DNA of 7,622 nucleotides from JANNVZ01 sp031418455 (GCA_031418455.1 JANOXJ010000237.1:1-7622); one strand, 5' to 3'; numbered from the stretch's first letter, positions 1-6,613 are shown. Program-made: numbers and translations. The notes: generated by a model from the sequence alone, not told the origin.

Positions 1-1710
1 TGGAAGTGGAGCTTGCTAATTTCTATTTATTTGCTTTACTTGTATGCTGCACATCTTTATTATTTTGTTTTTTATGGTGTACTTGCCTTTTCATTTTGGT
101 TGGCATGTATTGCATTAAATAAGCAACGCAACATTTCTATAATTCAATCCTTTTTGCATCTTGGAGTTCAATGGTTATTGCCCTTTATTATTATTAATTT
201 TTTCATTGGCCTAAGTTCAGATGTATTAGATCGCACTGCTATCCCTTTTGGTTTTATGGCTTATAAGTCAGGTTGGAGTGGTTTGCTTTTTCCTTATGGT
301 ATGTGGTACAGCTCTTGGTTCCAATTTTTAAAACCAAAAGTGGATATAGAGTGGGAGGGACTGGCTTATATAGGAGGCAGTGCTATTGTTTTAGTTTTAC
401 TTCTGGTTTCCTTTTCAATCACACGATTTAAAACTGTTTTTGTAAAACCATTATTATTAGTAAATAGAATCCTCCTTGCTTTTTGCATTGCCTCTATTTT
501 GTGTGTGGCATTGGCTTTTGCATTTCCATTTAATTTAGGATTAGAAAATTTGCTTTATAAATTAGGTGCGGTGCAACAATTCCGTGGTATTGGCAGGTTT
601 GCATTTGTTGCTTTTTATACTATTAATATTTTCCTATTCATAGTGCTGTGGCGAATGCCATTTAAGAATGGAAAAATTAAAACTGTGCTTTCCATTTGCT
701 TAGTAACTTTACTTTGGTCAGAAGCCTACAGCAGATGTATTGGTGTAAAAGGGAGTATCAGCAATGCTCGCGGCCATGACCTTACACTTCAAGCAGATGA
801 ATATTCGGAAGGCATAACTCCTGGTAAATTTCAGGCTATTCTGCCTATACCATTCTTTCACATTGGGTCAGAAAATATTTGGCAAGATGGTTCGGCTGAT
901 TTGCGCAAGCTGGTTTACAACTTATCTATTCAAACAGGGTTGCCAACATTTGGAGCAAGCATGTCGCGTACTTCTATAAGTCAGACTTATAAGAGTGTGG
1001 CGCTAACGCGCGAGCTGCTTCAAATGCCTGTAATATTGAGCGAATTGAATGATGAAAGGCCACTTCTCATTATTTGCGACACAACACTCGCTTCGAGCAG
1101 CCAAGTGCGACTTGTGCATCTTGGTAAGTATATAAAGTCCAACGGACCTTATGCATTTTATGAATATGACATAAAACTTTATGAAGCGGCAAGAGCTTTG
1201 GAGATAGAAGCAAATAGTAAGCTGGGAGAGGTGTGCATTTACAAGCAGGATAGCATCGTGTTTAAATCTGATAGTTTAGCATCTGTGGTGTTTGATTCTG
1301 CGCCCAGAGAAATAGAATTTGGTAGAAAGTGGATTAGAATTTTTGAGCATGATGTGCCAAATGATTGGCAAGGTAAAACTTTGCTTGTGTCTTTTTGGGT
1401 AGATAATTTTTCGCAAGACCTTATTCCGCGCACTTACCTGGAATTAGTGCAAAAGAAAAATGATGATATAACAAATTATGGATTCATAGGCATTGGGCAA
1501 GGAATGGTAGGTATGAAGGGAGACAAAGCGCTTTTAGAATTTACTGTTCCTATTAAACCCGATTCCAAATTTTTACAACTCTCATTAGAGAATAAACTAA
1601 TACAAGGCAAAAGTTTAAAAATAGAATCAATTATGATTCGTCCTGATAATGTAGATTGCATGATATTGCACCACCAAAATAGAATCATCAACAATCGTAG
1701 TTTTAACTAA
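1..1710 (+). CDS. Multi-spanning membrane protein with large soluble C-terminal region (5'-truncated)
   Basis: The frame is open from the first base (codons W-K-W-S-L), so the gene begins upstream; the TTG at 13 is not a convincing start. About 569 residues are visible. Roughly six hydrophobic stretches lie at visible residues ~5-38, 52-72, 120-142, 148-176, 200-218 and 226-242. After these come about 325 mostly polar residues, rich in predicted beta strand and presumably outside the cytoplasm. The segment 'FRGIGRFAFVAFYTIN' just before the last membrane spans, and 'ILPIPFFHIGSENIW' just after them, resemble large uncharacterised Bacteroidota membrane proteins of the YfhO/GT-C-like type. That resemblance is from memory and was not searched. 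The gene ends 7 bases before a glycosyltransferase start, so co-transcription is likely and a role in envelope glycan or lipid-linked sugar metabolism is plausible. No catalytic motif is visible, because the N-terminal half, where GT-C enzymes carry theirs, is missing. The specific function is unknown. Confidence 0.8.
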   Translation, partial: WKWSLLISIYLLYLYAAHLYYFVFYGVLAFSFWLACIALNKQRNISIIQSFLHLGVQWLLPFIIINFFIGLSSDVLDRTAIPFGFMAYKSGWSGLLFPYGMWYSSWFQFLKPKVDIEWEGLAYIGGSAIVLVLLLVSFSITRFKTVFVKPLLLVNRILLAFCIASILCVALAFAFPFNLGLENLLYKLGAVQQFRGIGRFAFVAFYTINIFLFIVLWRMPFKNGKIKTVLSICLVTLLWSEAYSRCIGVKGSISNARGHDLTLQADEYSEGITPGKFQAILPIPFFHIGSENIWQDGSADLRKLVYNLSIQTGLPTFGASMSRTSISQTYKSVALTRELLQMPVILSELNDERPLLIICDTTLASSSQVRLVHLGKYIKSNGPYAFYEYDIKLYEAARALEIEANSKLGEVCIYKQDSIVFKSDSLASVVFDSAPREIEFGRKWIRIFEHDVPNDWQGKTLLVSFWVDNFSQDLIPRTYLELVQKKNDDITNYGFIGIGQGMVGMKGDKALLEFTVPIKPDSKFLQLSLENKLIQGKSLKIESIMIRPDNVDCMILHHQNRIINNRSFN

Positions 1711-1717
1711 TTTAGCT

Positions 1718-2428
1718 GTGCAGTTCAGCCTCATCATTCCCAGTTACAACAATTCAAGCGAGCTCGCCAAAGAGTTGCCATTGCTTATGCAGTATTTTGC
1801 TGAAAAGCGAATGACGCATGAAATTATTATTGTAAATGATGGCTCCTCACAAGCCAATGCTTTGCGTGAATTTTGCAATCAATATGATTTCATACTGCTG
1901 GACTATAGCCAAAATATGGGCAAGGGAGCGGCAGTGCGCAATGGTATGCTGCATGCCAAAAATGAAATTTGCATATTTACCGATGCTGATATTCCTTTTC
2001 AATATGAAATTTTTGATGAAATAATTTCTCAATTCAATAGTGCTGAAACGCATATAGTATGCGGCACCAGGCTTTCTTCCAGCTATTTTTCCAAAACTCC
2101 CTGGGTACGCAGGCTTGGCAGTAGCATATTTAGCGGTGCCGTAAATTTTATTATGATGCAAAACATGGGCGATACCCAATGTGGTATTAAAGCCTTTAGA
2201 CACAGCACCGTTCAGCAGGTTTTTACTAAGGCTACTGTCAATGGTTTTGCAGCCGATATTGAATGGATTTATTTAACAAAGAAAATAGGCCATAAAATAA
2301 ATTGGGTGAATGCGGAGTTTAGAAACGCAGGCGAAAGCTCAGTGGTGTTTTGGAAGCAAGCACTTAAGATGCTAGTTGATGTTTTGAAACTTAGATGTCG
2401 TATTCTCTTTACAAGCGCTTATGATTAA
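1718..2428 (+). CDS. Glycosyltransferase family 2, ALG5/DPM1-like (polyprenyl-phosphate glycosyltransferase type)
   Basis: A 236-residue GT-A fold enzyme. Visible motifs in order: 'FSLIIPSYNN' (residues 3-12, nucleotide-binding strand), 'IIIVNDGSS' (36-44), 'NMGKGAAVRNGM' (66-77), the metal-binding DxD 'TDAD' (88-91), 'GTR' (116-118), 'GDTQCGIKAFR' (151-161) and 'GFAADIEW' (176-183). It ends in 'GESSVVFWKQALKMLVDVLK'. The 'MGKGAAVRNGM' plus 'DTQCGIK' pair is characteristic of dolichyl/polyprenyl-phosphate glucosyl- and mannosyltransferases, which move a sugar from UDP- or GDP-sugar to a lipid phosphate on the cytoplasmic face of the membrane. There is no C-terminal membrane anchor, as in short DPM1-type enzymes. 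The start is GTG at 1718: an in-frame stop lies at 1661-1663, no ATG falls between, and GTG places the family N-terminus correctly. It lies 7 bases after the membrane-protein gene, so an operon is likely. The donor and acceptor cannot be read from the sequence. Confidence 0.9.
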   Translation: MQFSLIIPSYNNSSELAKELPLLMQYFAEKRMTHEIIIVNDGSSQANALREFCNQYDFILLDYSQNMGKGAAVRNGMLHAKNEICIFTDADIPFQYEIFDEIISQFNSAETHIVCGTRLSSSYFSKTPWVRRLGSSIFSGAVNFIMMQNMGDTQCGIKAFRHSTVQQVFTKATVNGFAADIEWIYLTKKIGHKINWVNAEFRNAGESSVVFWKQALKMLVDVLKLRCRILFTSAYD

Positions 2429-2460
2429 TAGGCAAGGGCCCCATTCTGCCTAAAGAGGCA
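2429..2460 (+). other. Two overlapping alternative hairpins after the glycosyltransferase gene
   Basis: TAGGCA (2429-2434) can pair with TGCCTA (2447-2452). The same TGCCT (2447-2451) can instead pair with AGGCA (2456-2460) across the loop AAAG. The two folds exclude each other. No T-tract follows either, so a simple intrinsic terminator is not supported. The element sits between the glycosyltransferase stop and the DUF58 start, where a weak terminator or RNA-processing site would be placed. The stems are only 5-6 bp and chance is quite possible. Confidence 0.2.
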
Positions 2461-2538
2461 CAAATTGATTCAAAGAGAATGCCATCGTAGGAGTTAACTT
2501 CGCAACACGCATTTATATCATTATTATTTTAGAAAGCA

Positions 2539-3474
2539 ATGCCCATTCAGATAGACAGAAAACAGTTACAAAATTTAGGACGCCTGGAATTGCTAGCAAA
2601 ACAGGCGGTGGAAGGTTTTATTACAGGCTTGCATAAAAGTCCTTTTCATGGATTTAGTGTGGAATTTGCCGAGCACCGTCAATACAATACAGGCGAGGCT
2701 ACCAGACATATGGACTGGAAACTATTTGCGCGTACCGAAAAGCTTTTTACCAAGAAGTACGAGGAGGAAACCAATTTGCGTTGCCAAATTCTCATTGATA
2801 CTTCCGCCAGTATGTATTTTCCAAACGGAGTTTCGCCAGAGGGGAAGGAGTTCAATAAAATAAAATTTTCTGTTTATGCGGCAGCCAGCATCATAGAATT
2901 GCTTAAAAGGCAGCGCGATGCGATTGGCCTTAGCCTTTTTTCGGATAAAATTGACTTGCACACCAAAGCCAGCAGCAGCGGTGCCCACCTCAATTATTTA
3001 TTTGCCGAGTTAGAAAATGTGCTTGAAACCGTTGGGGGCCATCAGCCAAAAAAGACTTTTGTAACATCTACCTTGCATGAGATAGCGGAGAGCATTCATA
3101 GAAGGTCTTTGGTGGTTATTTTTAGCGATATGATGGACAATTCCGAGCAGTCTGAGCAGCTTTTTGCAGCAATGCAGCATTTGCGCCACAATAAGCATGA
3201 AGTGATTCTTTTCCATGTGGCCGATGGCAGTAAAGAGATTGAATTCGATTTTGAAAATCGACCTTACACCTTTACCGACCTGGAAAGTGGCGAAGAAATC
3301 AAGGTAAATCCAGCAGATATTCGGGAAACTTACCTTGAAAGGATGAAAAATTTCCGCCAAAGTCTGAAATTAAGATGTGGTCAGAATAGAATAGATTTTG
3401 TGGAAGCCAATATAAATGAAGGCTTTAACCCTATTTTGATGCAGTATTTTATAAAAAGACAAAAACTTTTCTGA
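2539..3474 (+). CDS. DUF58 domain-containing protein (vWA-like, MoxR-associated family)
   Basis: 311 residues that match the DUF58 layout throughout. The signature block at residues 33-64 includes 'KSPFHGFSVEFAEHRQY', then 'GEATRHMDWKLFAR'. It is followed by 'KKYEEETNLRCQILIDTSAS', which ends in a von Willebrand A metal-ion (MIDAS) motif D-x-S-x-S at residues 87-91. A later acidic MIDAS-type residue is D197 in 'VVIFSD'. The C-terminus 'NPILMQYFIKRQKLF' is also usual for the family. No signal peptide or membrane segment is seen, so it should be cytoplasmic. Proteins of this family usually sit beside a MoxR AAA+ ATPase and, in Bacteroidota, the Bat genes, and are thought to act as its chaperone-like or adaptor partner. 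Neither is present here. The ATG at 2539 follows a 110-base gap, so it may be transcribed separately from the glycosyltransferase. The family is certain; the cellular role is not. Confidence 0.93.
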   Translation: MPIQIDRKQLQNLGRLELLAKQAVEGFITGLHKSPFHGFSVEFAEHRQYNTGEATRHMDWKLFARTEKLFTKKYEEETNLRCQILIDTSASMYFPNGVSPEGKEFNKIKFSVYAAASIIELLKRQRDAIGLSLFSDKIDLHTKASSSGAHLNYLFAELENVLETVGGHQPKKTFVTSTLHEIAESIHRRSLVVIFSDMMDNSEQSEQLFAAMQHLRHNKHEVILFHVADGSKEIEFDFENRPYTFTDLESGEEIKVNPADIRETYLERMKNFRQSLKLRCGQNRIDFVEANINEGFNPILMQYFIKRQKLF

Positions 3475-3490
3475 AAATTTTCAAGTAGAA

Positions 3491-3521
3491 GTTGGTTCTT
3501 TCCAAAACGCGATTATTTTCG
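3491..3521 (+). promoter_or_regulatory. Candidate Bacteroidota-type promoter for tRNA-Asp
   Basis: GTTG at 3491-3494 (-33-like, consensus TTTG or TTG) and TATTTTCG at 3514-3521 (-7-like, consensus TAnnTTTG, seven of eight matching) are separated by 19 bases, which is within the spacing known for Bacteroides and Flavobacterium promoters. Transcription would begin roughly 25-30 bases before the mature tRNA. The match could be chance in AT-rich DNA, but the position is right and no other candidate in the 80-base gap is as good. Confidence 0.35.
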
Positions 3522-3555
3522 CACCCGCTTTTGGAACACAGAAACGATGTGAATC

Positions 3556-3632
3556 GGTCGGGTAGTTCAGTTGGTTAGAATACCTGCCTGTCACGCAGGG
3601 GGTCGCGGGTTCGAGTCCCGTCCCGACCGCCA
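3556..3632 (+). tRNA. tRNA-Asp (anticodon GTC)
   Basis: A full cloverleaf can be folded by hand. The acceptor stem is GGTCGGG (3556-3562) with CCCGACC (3622-3628). The D arm is GTTC/GAAT. The anticodon stem CCTGC/GCAGG (3583-3587/3595-3599) encloses the loop CTGTCAC, with anticodon GTC at 3590-3592. The variable loop is GGGTC, and the T arm is GCGGG/CCCGT around TTCGAGT. The discriminator base is G (3629), as expected for tRNA-Asp, and the 3' CCA (3630-3632) is encoded in the DNA. It reads GAC and GAU codons. It stands alone, with its own terminator 8 bases downstream. Confidence 0.98.
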
Positions 3633-3640
3633 ACAAAGAA

Positions 3641-3670
3641 AAAGCCTCAACGGAAGTTGAGGCTTTTTTT
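3641..3670 (+). terminator. Intrinsic terminator after tRNA-Asp, possibly bidirectional
   Basis: A perfect 10-bp stem, AAAGCCTCAA (3641-3650) with TTGAGGCTTT (3657-3666), closes a 6-base loop and runs into a T-tract (3664-3670). Read on the minus strand the same stem is followed by CTTTTTCTTTG, so it could also stop transcripts from the convergent minus-strand gene ending at 3727. Confidence 0.92.
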
Positions 3671-3726
3671 ATGAATGCCATTTTATACCAAAATAATTGT
3701 AGCCATTCTAGAGCTTAATCATTAAG

Positions 3727-4713
3727 TTATCTTATTTTTAATGCTCTTTTCGTAACGCTTTGGGAGCCATCGTATGCCCTGAATAAATACATTCCGTTTT
3801 CCAATAACTGGCCGTCAATTTCTATTTTACAAGGAATATTTGGCTGATTCAAATATTTAGTTTGTGAGCCTAAAAACTGACCTGAATTTGTATAAAACTC
3901 CACTGTCACATTAGTAGTTCTATTGGTCTGAATATTCACATTAAAACGGTCGCTTGAAGTGTAATAAACCTCCATTTCCATTCCATTAACTATTGGCGCT
4001 GTTTGCGCAATAGGGCCACTTCCAACTACATGTATTTGTTGTGTATGTACAGTGGTGTTACCTGCACAATCAGTGGCTAACCATTGACGTATTATTAGTT
4101 GTTCAGGACAGCAGGTATTTTCAGCATAAAAATCTCCGTGTCCTGATACTGAATCGCCATTTACATTTCCAATATAATATATCCAACCACTCATGCCATA
4201 AGCGGTATTGCGATTATTTGCCGCTACTCCTATTTGAAATCCATAGTAATAAGTTGAAGGGGCATGGGTTATTTGAAGTAGAGAGCCAGCTAATAAACCG
4301 GAACCGGTTAGTTGACTTGTTGGCGCTAATTCGTAGTAGCTCCAGTTTATGTAATTAGTTCCTGCAATTGCCAAATCATCTTTATAGCTGCGACCCAAAG
4401 CATGCCACTCAGTCCAGTTGCGCTTGTTTACCAGCTGCATGTTTATGAACCATCGCTGGTCGGGATTAAGAGTGTTTTGGAGCTCGCCTGTTATGTTGGC
4501 GGTGCCATCTATATCATTTATAGAAATTTGGGCTGTGTTAGCTACAAATGTATAATTAGCGCCAACTCCATTTAATCCTGGTAACCAAAATGCTATATCA
4601 CCCATGAAGGAATGGGCATTGGTCAATTCACAAATAAATTGGGAATTAATATCTATTATTTCTTCGGAATAAATTACAGGCAAGGCGCCTTGACAGGCAT
4701 CTATTGCAGTCAC
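3727..4713 (-). CDS. Secreted T9SS protein, C-terminal portion of a frameshifted gene
   Basis: This is the larger fragment of a gene whose N-terminal part lies in another frame (4646-4960). The frame opens directly after a TGA at 4714-4716, so the GTG at 4713 is only the first codon available and probably not a true start. The first residues 'TAIDACQG' match the end of a HYR-like module (typical R-x-W-T-A-x-D-A-C-G-N). A region of about 170 residues that I do not recognise follows (~28-197), rich in aromatic residues, asparagine and glycine, with 'GFQIGVAANNRNTAYGMSGW' near its end. Next comes a second HYR-like half, 'CCPEQLIIRQWLATDCAGNT' (201-220). A C-terminal T9SS sorting-type domain (~245-328) ends in 'LLENGMYLFRAYDG' and 'KRALKIR', though it lacks the usual YPNP motif. 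The likely product is a surface or secreted adhesin-like protein; its ligand is unknown. Confidence 0.75.
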   Translation of the reverse strand: MTAIDACQGALPVIYSEEIIDINSQFICELTNAHSFMGDIAFWLPGLNGVGANYTFVANTAQISINDIDGTANITGELQNTLNPDQRWFINMQLVNKRNWTEWHALGRSYKDDLAIAGTNYINWSYYELAPTSQLTGSGLLAGSLLQITHAPSTYYYGFQIGVAANNRNTAYGMSGWIYYIGNVNGDSVSGHGDFYAENTCCPEQLIIRQWLATDCAGNTTVHTQQIHVVGSGPIAQTAPIVNGMEMEVYYTSSDRFNVNIQTNRTTNVTVEFYTNSGQFLGSQTKYLNQPNIPCKIEIDGQLLENGMYLFRAYDGSQSVTKRALKIR

Positions 4714-4960
4714 TCATAGAGCTCCAATGTCTTACTATAACTTTAGGACACGAATTGGAAATTATTTCATCCCAAAAAGTGGGTGTTGTATAGTTTGAAT
4801 CTAATTGAGGATACCCTGTGAATTCAGGATTAGAATTTTGCTCGCACGTTATGGTAATGTCTGCAGCGCAAATGTTGGCCACAAGATGAACCGATGTATT
4901 CGAAAATACCTTTGTTATTTCAAAAGAAAATGCTAAGAAAATTAGGAAATACTTATTCAT
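4646..4960 (-). CDS. N-terminal portion of the same frameshifted secreted protein
   Basis: The ATG at 4958-4960 starts a signal peptide, with a hydrophobic core 'YFLIFLAFSF' and likely cleavage near residue 20. A HYR-like module follows, with 'DITITCEQNSNPEFTGYPQL' and then 'CPKVIVRHW' at about residues 71-79, the pattern of cysteine-containing repeat modules in Bacteroidota secreted proteins. After 'HWSSM' the frame turns into unlikely sequence ('SDCNRCLSRRLACNLFRRNN') and stops at 4646. The overlapping frame continues the module as 'TAIDACQG'. I therefore read this and the 3727-4713 fragment as one gene of roughly 410 codons, interrupted by a one-base shift near 4700-4716. It may be a true pseudogene or a sequence error. 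The terminator at 5135-5170 separates it from the transporter upstream, so it should have its own promoter in 4961-5134, but I could not identify one. Confidence 0.7.
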   Translation of the reverse strand: MNKYFLIFLAFSFEITKVFSNTSVHLVANICAADITITCEQNSNPEFTGYPQLDSNYTTPTFWDEIISNSCPKVIVRHWSSMSDCNRCLSRRLACNLFRRNNRY

Positions 4961-5134
4961 GGCGATGTTGTTGGTTAGGTTTCAATTTTCATGTAAATTG
5001 AAGTACCAGACAAATCAGTATGAATTCATTTATAGAATAAGTATAGAGTTATTGGTTTGTACGGCTGCTATTAGATAGTGATTGGTTTTTTCGAGTTTTT
5101 TCGCTTAACTTCTAGATTTATAAGTCTAAAAATG

Positions 5135-5170
5135 AAAAAACCGATGATTAGTTTTCCCAATCATCGGTTT
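5135..5170 (-). terminator. Intrinsic terminator of the sugar transporter gene
   Basis: A perfect 12-bp stem pairs AAACCGATGATT (5138-5149) with AATCATCGGTTT (5159-5170) around a 9-base loop. On the minus strand the stem runs into TTTTTT, then CATTTTT. It starts about 25 bases past the transporter stop codon. The plus-strand side is also T-rich (AATTATTTTTT), so weak termination in that direction is possible, although no plus-strand gene ends here. Confidence 0.9.
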
Positions 5171-5194
5171 AATTATTTTTTATATCAAAAAGAT

Positions 5195-6613
5195 TTAATG
5201 CCCACCCGCAGTAACTCCGTTTTCAAATTTCATATGGCGCATTTTGTATGCGTAAAATGCTAAGTAAGCAAAACATACTACACCCACCCAATACGAATGT
5301 TGAATACCCAATACATGGTCGGCCAAATAACCTTGAAGCACGCTTATAAAACCGCCACCCATTATCATCATTATGAGTAAGCTTGCGCCTTCATTAGTAT
5401 GTCGGCCCAGGTTATGTATGGCTACTGTAAATATGCAAGGCCACAATGTGCTGCAGAATAAACCTACGCTAATGAATGCATAAGCGCTGGTCATTCCATC
5501 AGTAAATATGCCAGTAATAAGCGCTGCAATTCCGCAGAATGAATATATCAATAATTGTTTTACCGGATTGCCTTTGCAAATACGGTCAACAATAATGAGC
5601 AAAACTACCATACCTAAATAACCGTAAAACACACTTATATCTACTCCTGCAATTGCATTTACCAAAAGGAAAATACCGAAAGCAACAAATGGTAGTATGT
5701 AATTAAGTATGGTTTTCGTTTGTGCACTTACATTAAAAGCACCAGCGGCTGAAGTCCAGCGGCCTATCATAAGGCTGGCCCAAAACAATGAAACATAAGG
5801 TGCTATGCTATGGCTTTCAAAACCCACATGCTGACGCATAAACTCAGGTAAATTGCTGGCAGTAGCAACCTCCACTCCAACATAAACAAATATGGCAATC
5901 ATGCCCAGCACTAATTGCGGATAGGCAAAAGGACTTTTCTTGTCAGGCACTGCTGAGCTGGAGGTGTCAGATACAGCTTCAATTCTGTCTGGCACAGAGG
6001 AGAATCGAAATATTACGGCCACTATAAGAAATGCTGCGCCCAGTGCCATGTAAGGCAACTTTACACTTTCCAAACTAAGCGTGGTAGATGCAGCAGAGGC
6101 CGAACCAAATATGGCAAAGGCAATAATAACAGGCCCTATAGTGGTGCCAATATTATTTATACCGCCTGCCATGCTAAGCCTTTGTGATGCTTTAGCAGGG
6201 TCGCCCAATACTATCATTATGGTATTGGCCGCAGTTTGTTGCAAAGAGAATCCTAAGCCTACTATAAACAAACCTGAAATAAGGAGCGGAAACGAAGCAG
6301 TATTTGCCGCTGGTATAAATAGCAAAGTGCCTAATGCCGAAATAATTAATCCTAAAGACAAACCATTGCGATAGCCTATGGTATTCAGAATGTCTTGCCC
6401 TCGCAAGCGCGATATGCCAAAGTAGATGAGCGAACCAACCGTGTAAGCCACATAAAAGGCAAACGAAATCATTTGCGATTCGAGCTGCGACAAATTGAGT
6501 GCCTGTTTAAATACCGGAATGAGTATGTCGTTGCTGGCTGCAACAAATCCCCAGAAAAAGAATACTGAGATAATGGTGATTAGTGCACCCGTTTTTGTTT
6601 TGGCGTTGCTCAT
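5195..6613 (-). CDS. Sugar MFS transporter, fucose:H+ symporter (FHS) family, FucP/GluP-like
   Basis: A 472-residue, very hydrophobic protein with about 12 predicted membrane spans in two halves joined by a polar linker (~205-232). It should import a monosaccharide with protons across the inner membrane. Family marks are 'FFFWGFVAASNDILIP' (18-33), 'GLGFSLQQTAANTIMIVLG' (119-137), 'QRLSMAGGINNIGTTIGP' (144-161), 'YVGVEVATASNLPEFM' (244-259) and 'HNLGRHTNEGASLLIMMIMG' (400-419). D29 sits where E. coli FucP has Asp46. The position of FucP Glu135 appears to be Q126, as in the GluP/NagP-type 'LLQTASNP', so glucose, galactose or N-acetylglucosamine seems as likely as fucose. An extra segment rich in Ala, Ser and Thr (~170-180) and the linker make it somewhat longer than E. 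coli FucP. The start ATG at 6611-6613 fits the family N-terminus. Its substrate cannot be settled from sequence. Confidence 0.92.
   Translation of the reverse strand: MSNAKTKTGALITIISVFFFWGFVAASNDILIPVFKQALNLSQLESQMISFAFYVAYTVGSLIYFGISRLRGQDILNTIGYRNGLSLGLIISALGTLLFIPAANTASFPLLISGLFIVGLGFSLQQTAANTIMIVLGDPAKASQRLSMAGGINNIGTTIGPVIIAFAIFGSASAASTTLSLESVKLPYMALGAAFLIVAVIFRFSSVPDRIEAVSDTSSSAVPDKKSPFAYPQLVLGMIAIFVYVGVEVATASNLPEFMRQHVGFESHSIAPYVSLFWASLMIGRWTSAAGAFNVSAQTKTILNYILPFVAFGIFLLVNAIAGVDISVFYGYLGMVVLLIIVDRICKGNPVKQLLIYSFCGIAALITGIFTDGMTSAYAFISVGLFCSTLWPCIFTVAIHNLGRHTNEGASLLIMMIMGGGFISVLQGYLADHVLGIQHSYWVGVVCFAYLAFYAYKMRHMKFENGVTAGGH

Noticed and set aside
13..15. TTG as start of the first gene
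   Set aside because: The frame is open to the window edge and the protein begins inside a membrane segment, so the gene is truncated by the window.
1847..2203. Minus-strand open frame of 118 codons
   Set aside because: It is fully inside the glycosyltransferase gene on the opposite strand; no signal peptide, domain or plausible composition is visible.
2525..2532. TATTTTAG, a possible -7 element just before the DUF58 gene
   Set aside because: It lies only 6 bases before the ATG and no TTG-type -33 element is found at a suitable distance, so it is more likely chance in AT-rich DNA.
3481..3681. Minus-strand open frame of 66 codons containing 'GTGLEPATPCVTGRYSNQ'
   Set aside because: It lies antisense across the tRNA-Asp gene. 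This peptide is a well-known false protein that arises from translating the complement of tRNA-Asp.
3714..3726. CTTAAT-C-ATTAAG palindrome next to the stop codon at 3727
   Set aside because: The arms are AT-only and 6 bp with a one-base centre, too weak for a terminator and likely by chance.
4041..4358. Plus-strand open frame of 105 codons
   Set aside because: It is antisense to the frameshifted T9SS gene, whose own frame shows clear family motifs; the composition here looks like noise.
4690..4720. Programmed ribosomal frameshift site in the T9SS gene
   Set aside because: There is no slippery heptamer and no clear downstream stem. A mutation or sequence error is simpler.
5113..5128. Imperfect hairpin TAGATTT/AAGTCTA beside the transporter terminator
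   Set aside because: It is a short AT-rich stem with a G-T pair and a two-base loop; the strong hairpin at 5138-5170 already explains termination.
6081..6374. Plus-strand open frame of 97 codons within the transporter
   Set aside because: It is a shadow of the hydrophobic coding sequence on the other strand and has no independent support.
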